NCBI RefSeq assembly: GCF_004343605.1
Contig: NZ_POSF01000011.1
Coordinates: 136,990-200,989 of the forward strand
Length of the DNA: 64,000 nt
Direction of reading: 5' to 3'
Source of the DNA: Dehalobacter sp. 12DCB1
Lineage (GTDB): Bacteria; Bacillota; Desulfitobacteriia; Desulfitobacteriales; Syntrophobotulaceae
Part shown: one piece after another, positions 1 through 7,435 of the stretch
Position numbering within the stretch: the first letter of the stretch is position 1
Layout of the letters: each line of letters begins with the position of its first letter
The notes under the pieces: generated by a model
Told to the model about the DNA's origin: nothing
Seen by the model: the letters and a program-made list of their open reading frames with translations, nothing else
The model's database searches: none
Program-made: the position numbers and the translations under genes

Positions 1-124
1 AAACAACTAAACTATCTTTTAAGTAAGATTTGACTGTGCCGTATTCAACATACTTCTGCAATTCGCTTATCGGATAAAATGTATCCGGAATACCCACCTT
101 CCATTTTTCGAAATTCTCCTGCAT
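1..124 (-). CDS. CprK-like CRP/FNR regulator, N-terminus only (cut by window edge)
   Basis: The first 41 codons of a minus-strand gene are visible. The start at 124 follows a GGAGTGGGAATT ribosome site. The residues IPDTFYPISELQKYVEYG align by eye with the start of CprK (IPDNFFPIEKLRNYTQMG), the regulator that binds chlorinated effectors and activates reductive dehalogenase genes. Only the beginning of the effector domain is present, so the DNA-binding helix cannot be checked. It suggests that a further dehalogenase cluster lies just left of the window. Confidence 0.6.
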   Translation of the reverse strand, partial: MQENFEKWKVGIPDTFYPISELQKYVEYGTVKSYLKDSLVV

Positions 125-313
125 AATTCCCACTCCTTTCTTACAATTGCCTTTTTATCATTTATTTCAAAGCTTTTGTGTCAATAATCATAAATTTAGT
201 ATAAGCTTAATTTATGAAAAATTCTTCAATTTATACTTATTTTGCTTTGCGATGCCATACGCACCAATAAACCATGACAACATGCTCCTAAGTGTCCCGG
301 TCCCGGCTATTAT

Positions 314-414
314 AACAAAAGGGTGTATTTGTTATATTGAGGGTGCGGCTAATAAAGACATCCTGGCCGAGCTTGAAAGAAGGCTCGATAAATTTTCAAT
401 TGACGGCACATATT
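314..414 (+). pseudogene. Fragment of a second gerA-type spore germination gene
   Basis: About 100 bases are nearly identical to positions 8261-8360 of the intact gerA gene in the opposite orientation. Both encode TKGCICYIEG..NKDILAELERRLD.FSIDGT. There is no gene context around the fragment, and the reading frame ends a few codons later. It is a relic of a gerA copy, placed next to the first dehalogenase operon, and implies segment duplication or recombination in this island. Differences are mostly single bases, so the duplication is not very old. Confidence 0.8.
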
Positions 415-505
415 AATATACCAACTGAGATAACCATTATACGGCAATGGATCGACTGGACTTTCACTAGTTAAATAATTCGTGCTTAGCTAGGCCGCGA
501 CACAA

Positions 506-536
506 AAACAACTGACAAAATTTTTGTCAGTTGTTT
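506..536. terminator. Palindromic terminator-like hairpin
   Basis: Arms AAACAACTGACAAAA and TTTTGTCAGTTGTTT are perfectly complementary with a single base between them; the centre would open as an A/T loop. It lies downstream of the rdhABC operon, about 110 bases past the small membrane ORF, and is symmetrical enough to act on both strands. Its position suggests it ends the operon. Confidence 0.55.
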
Positions 537-647
537 CTGTTAGTAGTCAGAAAAGCTATTCGGCGGTTTTCAGTATGATATAGTGGGCAGGATCAGCTCT
601 AAAAAAGCTCATAGTAATTAAAGCGGCATTGCTGGCTGGATACTTGA

Positions 648-755
648 CTAAGGGATAGTTTGATAAGCCTGCCATTCACTTATCACAATCATGATGGCAA
701 CAGCGGATATCAATACAATAAATAGTAAATCCCCCATGCTTAATTTGCTTTTCAT
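648..755 (-). CDS. Small single-pass membrane protein, 35 aa, downstream of rdhC
   Basis: The ORF starts at ATG 755, with GAGG seven bases upstream, and begins 36 bases after the rdhC stop on the same strand. The sequence is MKSKLSMGDLLFIVLISAVA followed by IMIVISEWQAYQTIP: a short basic N-terminus, one strongly hydrophobic segment (about residues 9-25) and a short polar tail. I do not recognise a family. The spacing and ribosome site suggest co-translation with rdhC and a possible role as an accessory membrane subunit of the dehalogenase complex. That role is inference from context only. Confidence 0.5.
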   Translation of the reverse strand: MKSKLSMGDLLFIVLISAVAIMIVISEWQAYQTIP

Positions 756-791
756 TCTTTAACCTCGATGTTATTCAATCATTTACAAATC

Positions 792-2048
792 TTACTTGGA
801 TTCCTTCAATTGCCCAATTCTTTTGGTCCCTTTGATTTCCGGAACCGTTTTAAACTTTCCTTTTTCTGGGACCCCTTTTTCTAAAATCCCTATAATATAT
901 TTCCTGGGACGCAAAATGATCACATTGAGTATTAACCCCGGACAAAAAAATCGACACCAAAATCTCCTGATTAGAAGTGATGGAAAGAGTACTAGGGGTA
1001 GGATAAACCATTCGATGCCAAAACCTTGTAACCCAAATAAAGTTGAATAAGGCTCATAACCGGCAACGCCAGGGGATTGAAGTAAGATGGCAGCCAATAA
1101 TGCAAAATATACCAGGGCATATTTGATCTTAGAAGCTTTTGTTTCTATTTTTTTGTTACAGCACTTAAAACTGCCTCCGCCGATCTTACCTAAAATTTCC
1201 TGCAAAGCACCAAAAGGACAAAGCCAGAAGCAATAGAGGTTCCTGCCGGCCACAAAGGTAATAATTGGGATACCAATCATCAGAATATACCAGACCAGAT
1301 TTTCCTGGATGGAAGGGAAGTTACCCATTAATAGGGCAGCAACGTTAGCCAGAGAAAAAGGAGTATTAAATTTAAAGCCTATAAAAATTAGGCTGCCAAT
1401 TAAGGTTACCCATCTTAACTTTTTGCTTTTTAATACAACCCCAATTAACATCAAAATAACCAACAACAATACAGATATTTCTTTTAAACCAAACTTAAAA
1501 GCAACTTCCTCATCCGAAACACTCAATTTAAACTGGGTTCTTGCTACAGCGTGACTTCCTTGGGAGATTGCCTTAGCTATTCCGCGGGAGGTATAAGTTG
1601 CCCCAGAGACACGATCAATATCTTTTTCAATGTTCAATGGTTCAGTAATGTCCTTGCCAATAAACTGCTTTAGATAGCCATGTTTCAAAACCATCTGAAC
1701 AAAGGAAGGTGTATCTTTATAGTTTACAATAATTGCTTTTTGAATTTTCCCTTTCAAATCAATTCCTGTAGCCATCTTAATCGGGCCGCCATAACCCACT
1801 GCCTGATTAATGACTACATAGCCAACTCTTTGCATCTTTCCATCTCTCCCTTGAACTATTCCCTCATATGTTAGGGGAGAAGACGTGACCTTTTGGAAGG
1901 ATTGGGCTTGAGGAAGGACTTCTTTGGCAAATGGCAGCAAATCTTTTTCGGGTATCACCCAACTAACAAATAATGAAATTACTAATATTAATATAGCAAT
2001 GATCTTAATCACATTTTTTGTTTTATTCTCTACTTTTTTGTTAATCAT
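792..2048 (-). CDS. rdhC: RdhC/PceC-type FMN-binding NosR-like membrane protein
   Basis: This 418-aa membrane flavoprotein is encoded behind rdhA and rdhB. An N-terminal membrane segment (residues about 13-31) precedes an exported FMN-binding domain. The SGATYTS motif at about residues 148-154 contains the threonine that carries covalent FMN in this family. Five or so membrane helices follow, with two cysteine motifs, CFWLCP and CRFFCP, as in NosR/NirI and PceC. The family is proposed to pass electrons from menaquinones to the exported dehalogenase. A 193-base gap with a strong hairpin separates it from rdhB, so its expression may differ from rdhAB. The ribosome site (GGGG) is weak. Confidence 0.9.
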   Translation of the reverse strand: MINKKVENKTKNVIKIIAILILVISLFVSWVIPEKDLLPFAKEVLPQAQSFQKVTSSPLTYEGIVQGRDGKMQRVGYVVINQAVGYGGPIKMATGIDLKGKIQKAIIVNYKDTPSFVQMVLKHGYLKQFIGKDITEPLNIEKDIDRVSGATYTSRGIAKAISQGSHAVARTQFKLSVSDEEVAFKFGLKEISVLLLVILMLIGVVLKSKKLRWVTLIGSLIFIGFKFNTPFSLANVAALLMGNFPSIQENLVWYILMIGIPIITFVAGRNLYCFWLCPFGALQEILGKIGGGSFKCCNKKIETKASKIKYALVYFALLAAILLQSPGVAGYEPYSTLFGLQGFGIEWFILPLVLFPSLLIRRFWCRFFCPGLILNVIILRPRKYIIGILEKGVPEKGKFKTVPEIKGTKRIGQLKESK

Positions 2049-2133
2049 TGTGACTTTACCCCATCTTTTGTACCAAATAAATGTTCGTCTGAAGGTTCCA
2101 ACCTGCCTATCTGTTGGAATCTATAAATCCATA

Positions 2134-2160
2134 CAAAGGGGAGGCGTTCCCTCCCCTTTG
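2134..2160. terminator. GC-rich hairpin between rdhB and rdhC
   Basis: Arms CAAAGGGGAG and CTCCCCTTTG flank a 7-base loop. The hairpin lies in the 193-base gap between rdhB and rdhC. Read on the minus strand it lacks a run of Ts, so it may be a partial terminator or an RNA-processing site that lowers rdhC relative to rdhAB rather than a full stop. Confidence 0.6.
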
Positions 2161-2241
2161 TTGTAATAAAACTTTTAATCTTACCTTAAAACCCTTTATG
2201 ATAGCTATATTGCCAAGTACTTATTTGCATTACTTAGGGCT

Positions 2242-2559
2242 TTATGCACTTTGGCTTACTCCATCAGTATGATTTTTTTTAGATGTAGGAATTCCTCTTA
2301 TAATTATTACCCTAGTTATCGCTCCGATAACAACTGCAATAGCCCCAAACATAAGAATACCTACGCCTGCAGATCGAGTACTACCTTCTAAAAGGCAACT
2401 CCATGACCAACTAATCGCAAACAATAAAACCATAAAACTTAAGACAATTCCTGCCCAGCCAAGCCAGGTAATCGAATATTTTGTACTCTTCCGTAAGATG
2501 TTGACTCCCCAACCGAAACCGGCAACCAATAATCCCAGGATAAAAGTCATCAGGGCCAT
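2242..2559 (-). CDS. rdhB: RdhB membrane anchor of reductive dehalogenase
   Basis: This 105-aa, very hydrophobic protein has three predicted membrane helices (about residues 3-18, 32-52 and 66-88). Length, topology and position 16 bases after rdhA match PceB/CprB, the anchor that holds the exported dehalogenase on the outer face of the cytoplasmic membrane. The start at 2559 has GGAGG nine bases upstream. RdhB proteins are poorly conserved, so the call rests mainly on size, topology and adjacency to rdhA. Confidence 0.9.
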   Translation of the reverse strand: MALMTFILGLLVAGFGWGVNILRKSTKYSITWLGWAGIVLSFMVLLFAISWSWSCLLEGSTRSAGVGILMFGAIAVVIGAITRVIIIRGIPTSKKNHTDGVSQSA

Positions 2560-2575
2560 TTTTCATTACCTCCTT

Positions 2576-3928
2576 TTATTCTTTCCACCAATCTGTTGCT
2601 GCTTGTTCATTATACAGTTTTCCATATCCAAAAAGATCATCCATATTTTTCATGATTGGCGAAAGACCAGGCGTCCCTGTTATGCTCCTAACTAAGGTAT
2701 GATGCCAGCCCTCTGGCTTAGTATATGGACAAGCAGCTATACAAGCTCCACAGCATGACCTGACGTTATCATCCCCCCAACAACTCCAGCACTTTTCCGG
2801 GTTAATATACCATTTCTTTACTCCCGAAGCTGAACTTATCTTACTAGGTCCTACAGTTGTTTGTGCATCATAGCTAATAGCCTGAGAGGGGCATAGTTCG
2901 GCGCATTTTTTGCAGCTATTGCAAAATTCAGTCACTCCGAAGGAAATAGGTTTATCATGATTTAAAGGCATGTCAGTAAATACTTTGCAGATTCTAACAC
3001 TTGGACCAAGGTCAGGAGTAACAAGCAGCCCCATCCTGCCTAATTCCCCTAGACCCGCCTGAATAGCCTGCGGTATGGATATTGAAGTGTCACTTCCGAT
3101 TGCAACCGCATGATATCCCAGATCTTTAATAAATATGGATAAACTAAACGCAACTACCCCGCACATGTTATAAGCTCTTCCTACTTCAGCCGATCCTAAA
3201 AAGGTCGGAGCACAACTCATTCCTTTATACTCCATGGGAATAGTCATTACGATTGCATGTTTGGGTTCAAAACCAAAATCCGGAGGGGTAAATTTCTGAA
3301 CTTCACCGTTAAACGTTTCAGTATAAATCCAACGTTCATCATAAGGAGCTATACCGACTGAATGAGCACCAAAATATTTAGCCATCCTTTTTACTGCCAT
3401 CGTTCCTTCTTCGGGACTTTTTACCCCGGGGGAATGAATATTTCTATCCGGATCACCCCACCTAAACAGAAAATCGATCAGTTTGGGACGCCAGGCATAC
3501 AACCCCGTATTGGAATTACCGCTACCATTTTCGCCATTAACGTACCAGTCAAGAGCAAAGCTTGCACGAGCAGCCGCACCATCAAGTACAGTATAACCAG
3601 GTGATTCAACTCCATCATAACCATTGAATCTGTGTGAGAGAAAATGCTCTGCCATTTTACCTACCTCGGGATCTCCACTTCTTGCCCGGCCAAACATATG
3701 ATTACGTTGGTTGTAGCGTTTGTGGTCTGCAGGGATTTCATAGGGAATTTCATCGTGTGTCTTGATTACTCCTGCATATGCTTGTTTTGGATCGACAAGT
3801 GCCCCCCCTTCCAAGGCAACAGTCGCAGCAGCCATTGCAATACCTGTAGAGGCTCCTAATTTAAGAAATTGTCTGCGATTGACTTTTGTTGCCGGCTCAT
3901 CAGGAATAGATTTTTCTTCTTTAGCCAT
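2576..3928 (-). CDS. rdhA: Reductive dehalogenase catalytic subunit RdhA (operon 1)
   Basis: This 450-aa corrinoid- and FeS-dependent enzyme removes halogen from organohalides as the terminal step of anaerobic respiration. A twin-arginine signal (NRRQFLKLG, residues about 17-25) and a hydrophobic stretch send the folded protein across the membrane, with likely cleavage after QAYA. Near the C-terminus are two 4Fe-4S binding motifs: CNSCKKCAELCP at about 336-347, and a cluster of cysteines ending CCGACIAACP at about 392-401. The start at 3928 is preferred over an upstream TTG because GGAGGG lies seven bases before it. It is shorter than PceA and close to CprA in length. The substrate cannot be read from sequence. 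Confidence 0.95.
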   Translation of the reverse strand: MAKEEKSIPDEPATKVNRRQFLKLGASTGIAMAAATVALEGGALVDPKQAYAGVIKTHDEIPYEIPADHKRYNQRNHMFGRARSGDPEVGKMAEHFLSHRFNGYDGVESPGYTVLDGAAARASFALDWYVNGENGSGNSNTGLYAWRPKLIDFLFRWGDPDRNIHSPGVKSPEEGTMAVKRMAKYFGAHSVGIAPYDERWIYTETFNGEVQKFTPPDFGFEPKHAIVMTIPMEYKGMSCAPTFLGSAEVGRAYNMCGVVAFSLSIFIKDLGYHAVAIGSDTSISIPQAIQAGLGELGRMGLLVTPDLGPSVRICKVFTDMPLNHDKPISFGVTEFCNSCKKCAELCPSQAISYDAQTTVGPSKISSASGVKKWYINPEKCWSCWGDDNVRSCCGACIAACPYTKPEGWHHTLVRSITGTPGLSPIMKNMDDLFGYGKLYNEQAATDWWKE

Positions 3929-3996
3929 AACCAAACCCTCCTTTTTTCTACATTATATAAAAAAGGAACTATCGCGTCTTTTGCATAAAAAACGCA

Positions 3997-4035
3997 ATAA
4001 TAGTCTTTATAATCTCCATTTTAATGTAGCATTAA
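3997..4035 (-). promoter_or_regulatory. Dehalobox-like operator and -10 box for rdhA operon 1
   Basis: The inverted repeat TTAATG-TAG-CATTAA occupies 4021-4035. Known CprK sites (dehaloboxes) are TTAAT-N4-ATTAA; this one has five bases between the same half-sites. A TATTAT -10 box lies at 4002-3997 on the minus strand, placing the operator centre about 38-41 bases before the likely transcript start, the usual position for a class II CRP/FNR activator site. The leader also contains a GCGT/ACGC hairpin at 3973-3994. Confidence 0.6.
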
Positions 4036-4086
4036 CAACAAAAAAACGGCACTAATGTGCCGAAGGTAAGTTCCCAAATAAAAACT

Positions 4087-4764
4087 CTAAAATGTTTCTT
4101 CAAAGCTAGGTTGCTCATAAATCTTACGGGAAAACAATATTTTTTTTCCTTGTTTTTTAATAATTCCTCGTTTGTAGTATTCACATAGTAATCTAGAAAT
4201 TGTAGTACGGTTTACGTTTAGAATTTCGCTCATACACTCATGGGTTAGCTTTATTTTAGGCTCAAGCCATTCGTCCTGGCTGGTAGTATTATAATCACTT
4301 ACTGATTTTAACAAGAGTGTTAGTCTTTCTTCAACATTTAAGAAACTAATTGAAGCCACTCTTTTAAAAGTATAATAATGCTTTGCACAAGCCTGTCTCA
4401 TTAACTTAAGCGCAAATTCGGAGTCTGTTAAGAACAATTCAATTGCTTTATCCTTATTGAGATAATAAACTTCACAATCGGTAACACTAATAGAAGAAGA
4501 TGGGTTTGGCAATTCAGAAAAGAGGCCCATATCCTCATAAACACAGCCCTCCCTAAAAAAAACCATTATTTTTTCGTCGCAATACTCATTACGTATAACA
4601 ATTTTTATAATTCCCTTATAAATGAAGTAGAGCCGGTTGCTCATATCATCTTGAACTGTATTTACAGTTTCTGGTTTAAGAATTTTTCTATATCCATTCT
4701 TACTAAATATTTGAGTGAAATAATCAAAATCATCGTAGAATTTTTCGGTAGGAAAAAAAAGCAT
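4087..4764 (-). CDS. CRP/FNR-family transcription regulator, likely of rdhABC
   Basis: This 225-aa protein has an N-terminal cyclic-nucleotide-type effector barrel (residues about 15-125), a long dimer helix and a C-terminal winged helix. The recognition region is HECMSEILNVNRTTISRLL. It lies directly upstream of rdhA on the same strand with its own leader, as CprK-type regulators do, so it probably controls that operon in response to a halogenated compound. No FNR-type cysteine cluster is seen. GGGGG lies nine bases before the start. It could instead sense another signal, since the effector domain is divergent from CprK. Confidence 0.8.
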   Translation of the reverse strand: MLFFPTEKFYDDFDYFTQIFSKNGYRKILKPETVNTVQDDMSNRLYFIYKGIIKIVIRNEYCDEKIMVFFREGCVYEDMGLFSELPNPSSSISVTDCEVYYLNKDKAIELFLTDSEFALKLMRQACAKHYYTFKRVASISFLNVEERLTLLLKSVSDYNTTSQDEWLEPKIKLTHECMSEILNVNRTTISRLLCEYYKRGIIKKQGKKILFSRKIYEQPSFEETF

Positions 4765-4880
4765 TTGCCAATCCCCCTATTTATAATATTTTAAATCAGG
4801 ACTATAAAGTCTCATATATTATACCCAAATTATACTCTATTAACTTTGATAATAATGTCTCCTTGAAAACAAATAACTAA

Positions 4881-4910
4881 CAGCCTAACCAACAAAAACG
4901 ATATAGGCTG
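4881..4910. terminator. Hairpin downstream of the ger operon
   Basis: Arms CAGCCTA and TAGGCTG are separated by 16 bases and lie about 60 bases past the gerB stop, between the ger operon and the CRP/FNR regulator. The weak stem and lack of a long T run make termination uncertain. Confidence 0.35.
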
Positions 4911-4966
4911 CAACAAAATTGATAGGTCTTGCGTAATTTAAAAGGGGCCATCCTGCCACTCATTAT

Positions 4967-6037
4967 TTACTTCAATCTTGTTTTTATTTCAGCTCCGGCC
5001 AGAATTATCAAAGGCAAAATGACCTGAAAAGGCAAAGCAAAATATTTATAAATATCCAGCCAATCATACATTTCAAGTATATTGGCAAAAAGAATAATCG
5101 CCAGCGTCATCATTAACAATCCCACGGGGATTGCCAGCTCTTTATAATTTTTAATATTTACAATCTTTGATATTCCAATTGAAGCCGCAAATATGCATAC
5201 ACATAATTTTACAAAAAGATCAAGTAAAAACGCCAGACCGATTAAAACTTCTATTCTGGTGAAAAACTCCCCCAATGATATTGTGCTGACTGCAGCATAA
5301 GAAGCAAAATAAAACGTATCGAGCGATAATCCCAAGACGAGGGTATTTCTAAAACCTGCGGCAAGAAAAATAAGTGTGCTGATAACGACGCCATAAATAT
5401 AAATTTTGTAGGGGTTGCTGTTTGCTTTTACCGAACCGAATAAAACGGTAAAAAGTACTGTTTCAGCAAAAGGAAAGGAAAATAATGTAAAAGCGCTTTC
5501 CATTAAAATATTAAATTCGGTGCCAGCAACAGGCTTAAGGTTGCTAAAATTCATGGATTTGATCGATATAAGAAGAGTCACCGCCACTGCCACGAGGACG
5601 ACCGGCAAGGCAACTCTGGTCCACCTTCCCAATGTCTCCACACCGCTTTTTATCATCCAGACACTCAGCGCGAAAAGGAAAACCAAAGGGACTATCTTTG
5701 GTGTTTCCGACATGGCGACGACGTGAATAAATTCTGAAAAGTTCCTCATGAGTAACGTGCCCAGAGATATCGCGTATAAAACGTATAAAAAAATTATGGC
5801 CTTTCCCAAAAATTTTCCGAAGACGTCAATGACAATGGCGTAAAGATTTTTGCCCGGATACAAGCTTACAATTCTTGCATACACCATCATCATTGGAGCA
5901 AACAGAACCAGGGCGATAAGAACCGCCAGCCAGGTATCCTGTTTTGCTTTACTGCCGGTATACATAAGCGAGTTGCCTAAGATGAACATAATCAAAATGT
6001 AAATTGCCTGTTTTGTTGAAATTAAATTTTTTTGCAT
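4967..6037 (-). CDS. GerB-family spore germination permease
   Basis: This 356-aa integral membrane protein has about ten hydrophobic helices and matches the spore permease (GerB/GerKB) group of the amino acid-polyamine transporter fold. It forms the B subunit of a nutrient germinant receptor in the inner spore membrane, where it binds the germinant together with GerA and GerC. It is the last gene of the gerA-gerC-small ORF-gerB set. ATG 6037, preceded by GGGAC, is preferred over the adjacent GTG. Confidence 0.9.
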   Translation of the reverse strand: MQKNLISTKQAIYILIMFILGNSLMYTGSKAKQDTWLAVLIALVLFAPMMMVYARIVSLYPGKNLYAIVIDVFGKFLGKAIIFLYVLYAISLGTLLMRNFSEFIHVVAMSETPKIVPLVFLFALSVWMIKSGVETLGRWTRVALPVVLVAVAVTLLISIKSMNFSNLKPVAGTEFNILMESAFTLFSFPFAETVLFTVLFGSVKANSNPYKIYIYGVVISTLIFLAAGFRNTLVLGLSLDTFYFASYAAVSTISLGEFFTRIEVLIGLAFLLDLFVKLCVCIFAASIGISKIVNIKNYKELAIPVGLLMMTLAIILFANILEMYDWLDIYKYFALPFQVILPLIILAGAEIKTRLK

Positions 6038-6047
6038 CACTTTGTCC

Positions 6048-6272
6048 CTACTTTATTCCCAAAATCCAGATGACAATGTCTTTAACTGGCTCTGCCGGGC
6101 TGGGAATCTTGACACCCAATCCATACAGGATATTTATAACCAATGTAAATAAAAAAACCGGCATGTAAATAAGTAAGGACTTTTTATTATTCCTTTTCCT
6201 TTTCATTAAGGGTATTATGTCAAAAATCAGTATAGCAAGGTATAAAAAGCTACAAATTATAATATAACGCAA
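6048..6272 (-). CDS. Small two-helix membrane protein in the ger operon
   Basis: This 74-aa protein has two hydrophobic segments (about residues 3-20 and 32-52) separated by a basic loop (MKRKRNNKKS). It lies between gerC (2-base gap) and gerB (7-base gap). Small membrane proteins of similar size, called GerD-like or 2TM subunits, are found in some ger operons and can modulate receptor activity. The start appears to be TTG, with GGTGG six bases before it. Function here is inferred from the operon only. Confidence 0.7.
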   Translation of the reverse strand: MRYIIICSFLYLAILIFDIIPLMKRKRNNKKSLLIYMPVFLFTLVINILYGLGVKIPSPAEPVKDIVIWILGIK

Positions 6273-6274
6273 TT

Positions 6275-7435
6275 TTATCCACCAACTTTAACCTTCGATT
6301 TCGACAGCCCGGTGTTTATTATTTCCACTTCTGCTGAAACGTCGATATGGAGTGATTGAAACAAACTGTCCCATTGGGGTTTTATTTTCTTCCAATAATC
6401 AGGATTGTTCTTATATATGGCGCTTCCGAAACCGAAGATATCACTGTCATATTCCCGTTGAACTTTTGTAATCAATTGTTTAATATTTGCTTCAATGGTT
6501 GCTGATGCTTTTTCTTCTATTTTTTTAATCCCGCTTTCCGTATTCAGGTCGGCTGATGTTTGCATTTCACCCAACGCAACCTGCATTTTGATCTCAATTT
6601 TCATTTCAGGCAATTTACCGGTTAAAATCGGTGTGACTTTTGTTTTGCTGTCTATAATCTCAAGGCTTATACCAGGAGAGGCAGATTCCATATTGATTAT
6701 AAGCAGCCCGCTAGTCACCTGGTTTTTTATAAAAACCAGGTATTTTGATTCATCGCTCCCAAGATAACCCAGCAGCTTGTCTTTTTTAAAAACTGCGGTA
6801 CCACCAAGTTCGGTGATTTTATCATTTTGATTATTTGCAATATCCAGCGCAGGTAGTATTAATGAGGTTCCTTCGCCACCCAACATATTATTGGCCTGGT
6901 ATAATTGCACATAGGCTGTTTTCGACAGAAACTTGGGATTGTTCTTATCGATATTACTAAGAGCATAAGAAGTTATAGGATTGTTAAGACTTTTTTGTTC
7001 GATCACCTCTTTTGCTGTCTTCTCTTTGGAGATAAAAAGATCAATCGTGATTCTGGGTTCAGAATCTCTGTTAAGCCAGTCCAAGACCGGGGCTATGCCT
7101 TCGCGTGCCAGCTCATTGCTGATGATCACTGTTTTACAGTCTCCGTAATACAGTTTTTTATCGGATTTCTTTAGGGCATTTCTGACCGCGTCAAATATTG
7201 TATTTCCATCCGATTCAATTAATTGGGATTTTACAGCTGGTCCCTGCGCACCGCCGCCTCCTGATTGACCCAATATCTCGAAAGTCAAATGATATCCGGT
7301 ACCGTCGCTGCCTTTATCAAAGGCCGTTCCGGTAACAACTGCAAGGGTTTCCAGTTCTCTGTAATTTGCGCATCCGGTCATCAGTATTGTAATAAAGATT
7401 GACAAAAAGATTAAAACTTTTCTTTGCCTTTTCAT
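6275..7435 (-). CDS. GerC-family germinant receptor lipoprotein
   Basis: This 386-aa lipoprotein has a basic N-terminus, a hydrophobic stretch and the lipobox LMTGC, so Cys22 should be lipidated and anchored on the spore membrane. It continues NYRELE.LAVVTGTAFDKG, typical of Ger(x)C proteins, and has the family C-terminal domain with EASATIEANIKQLI.KVQ. The start overlaps the gerA stop as ATGA, indicating translational coupling. It supports assembly of the germinant receptor with GerA and GerB. Confidence 0.92.
   Translation of the reverse strand: MKRQRKVLIFLSIFITILMTGCANYRELETLAVVTGTAFDKGSDGTGYHLTFEILGQSGGGGAQGPAVKSQLIESDGNTIFDAVRNALKKSDKKLYYGDCKTVIISNELAREGIAPVLDWLNRDSEPRITIDLFISKEKTAKEVIEQKSLNNPITSYALSNIDKNNPKFLSKTAYVQLYQANNMLGGEGTSLILPALDIANNQNDKITELGGTAVFKKDKLLGYLGSDESKYLVFIKNQVTSGLLIINMESASPGISLEIIDSKTKVTPILTGKLPEMKIEIKMQVALGEMQTSADLNTESGIKKIEEKASATIEANIKQLITKVQREYDSDIFGFGSAIYKNNPDYWKKIKPQWDSLFQSLHIDVSAEVEIINTGLSKSKVKVGG

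Noticed and set aside
147-416. 89-codon plus-strand open frame near the left edge
   Set aside because: Only its last 30 codons look like protein, and these are a copied fragment of gerA; the front part is a chance AT-rich frame without a ribosome site.
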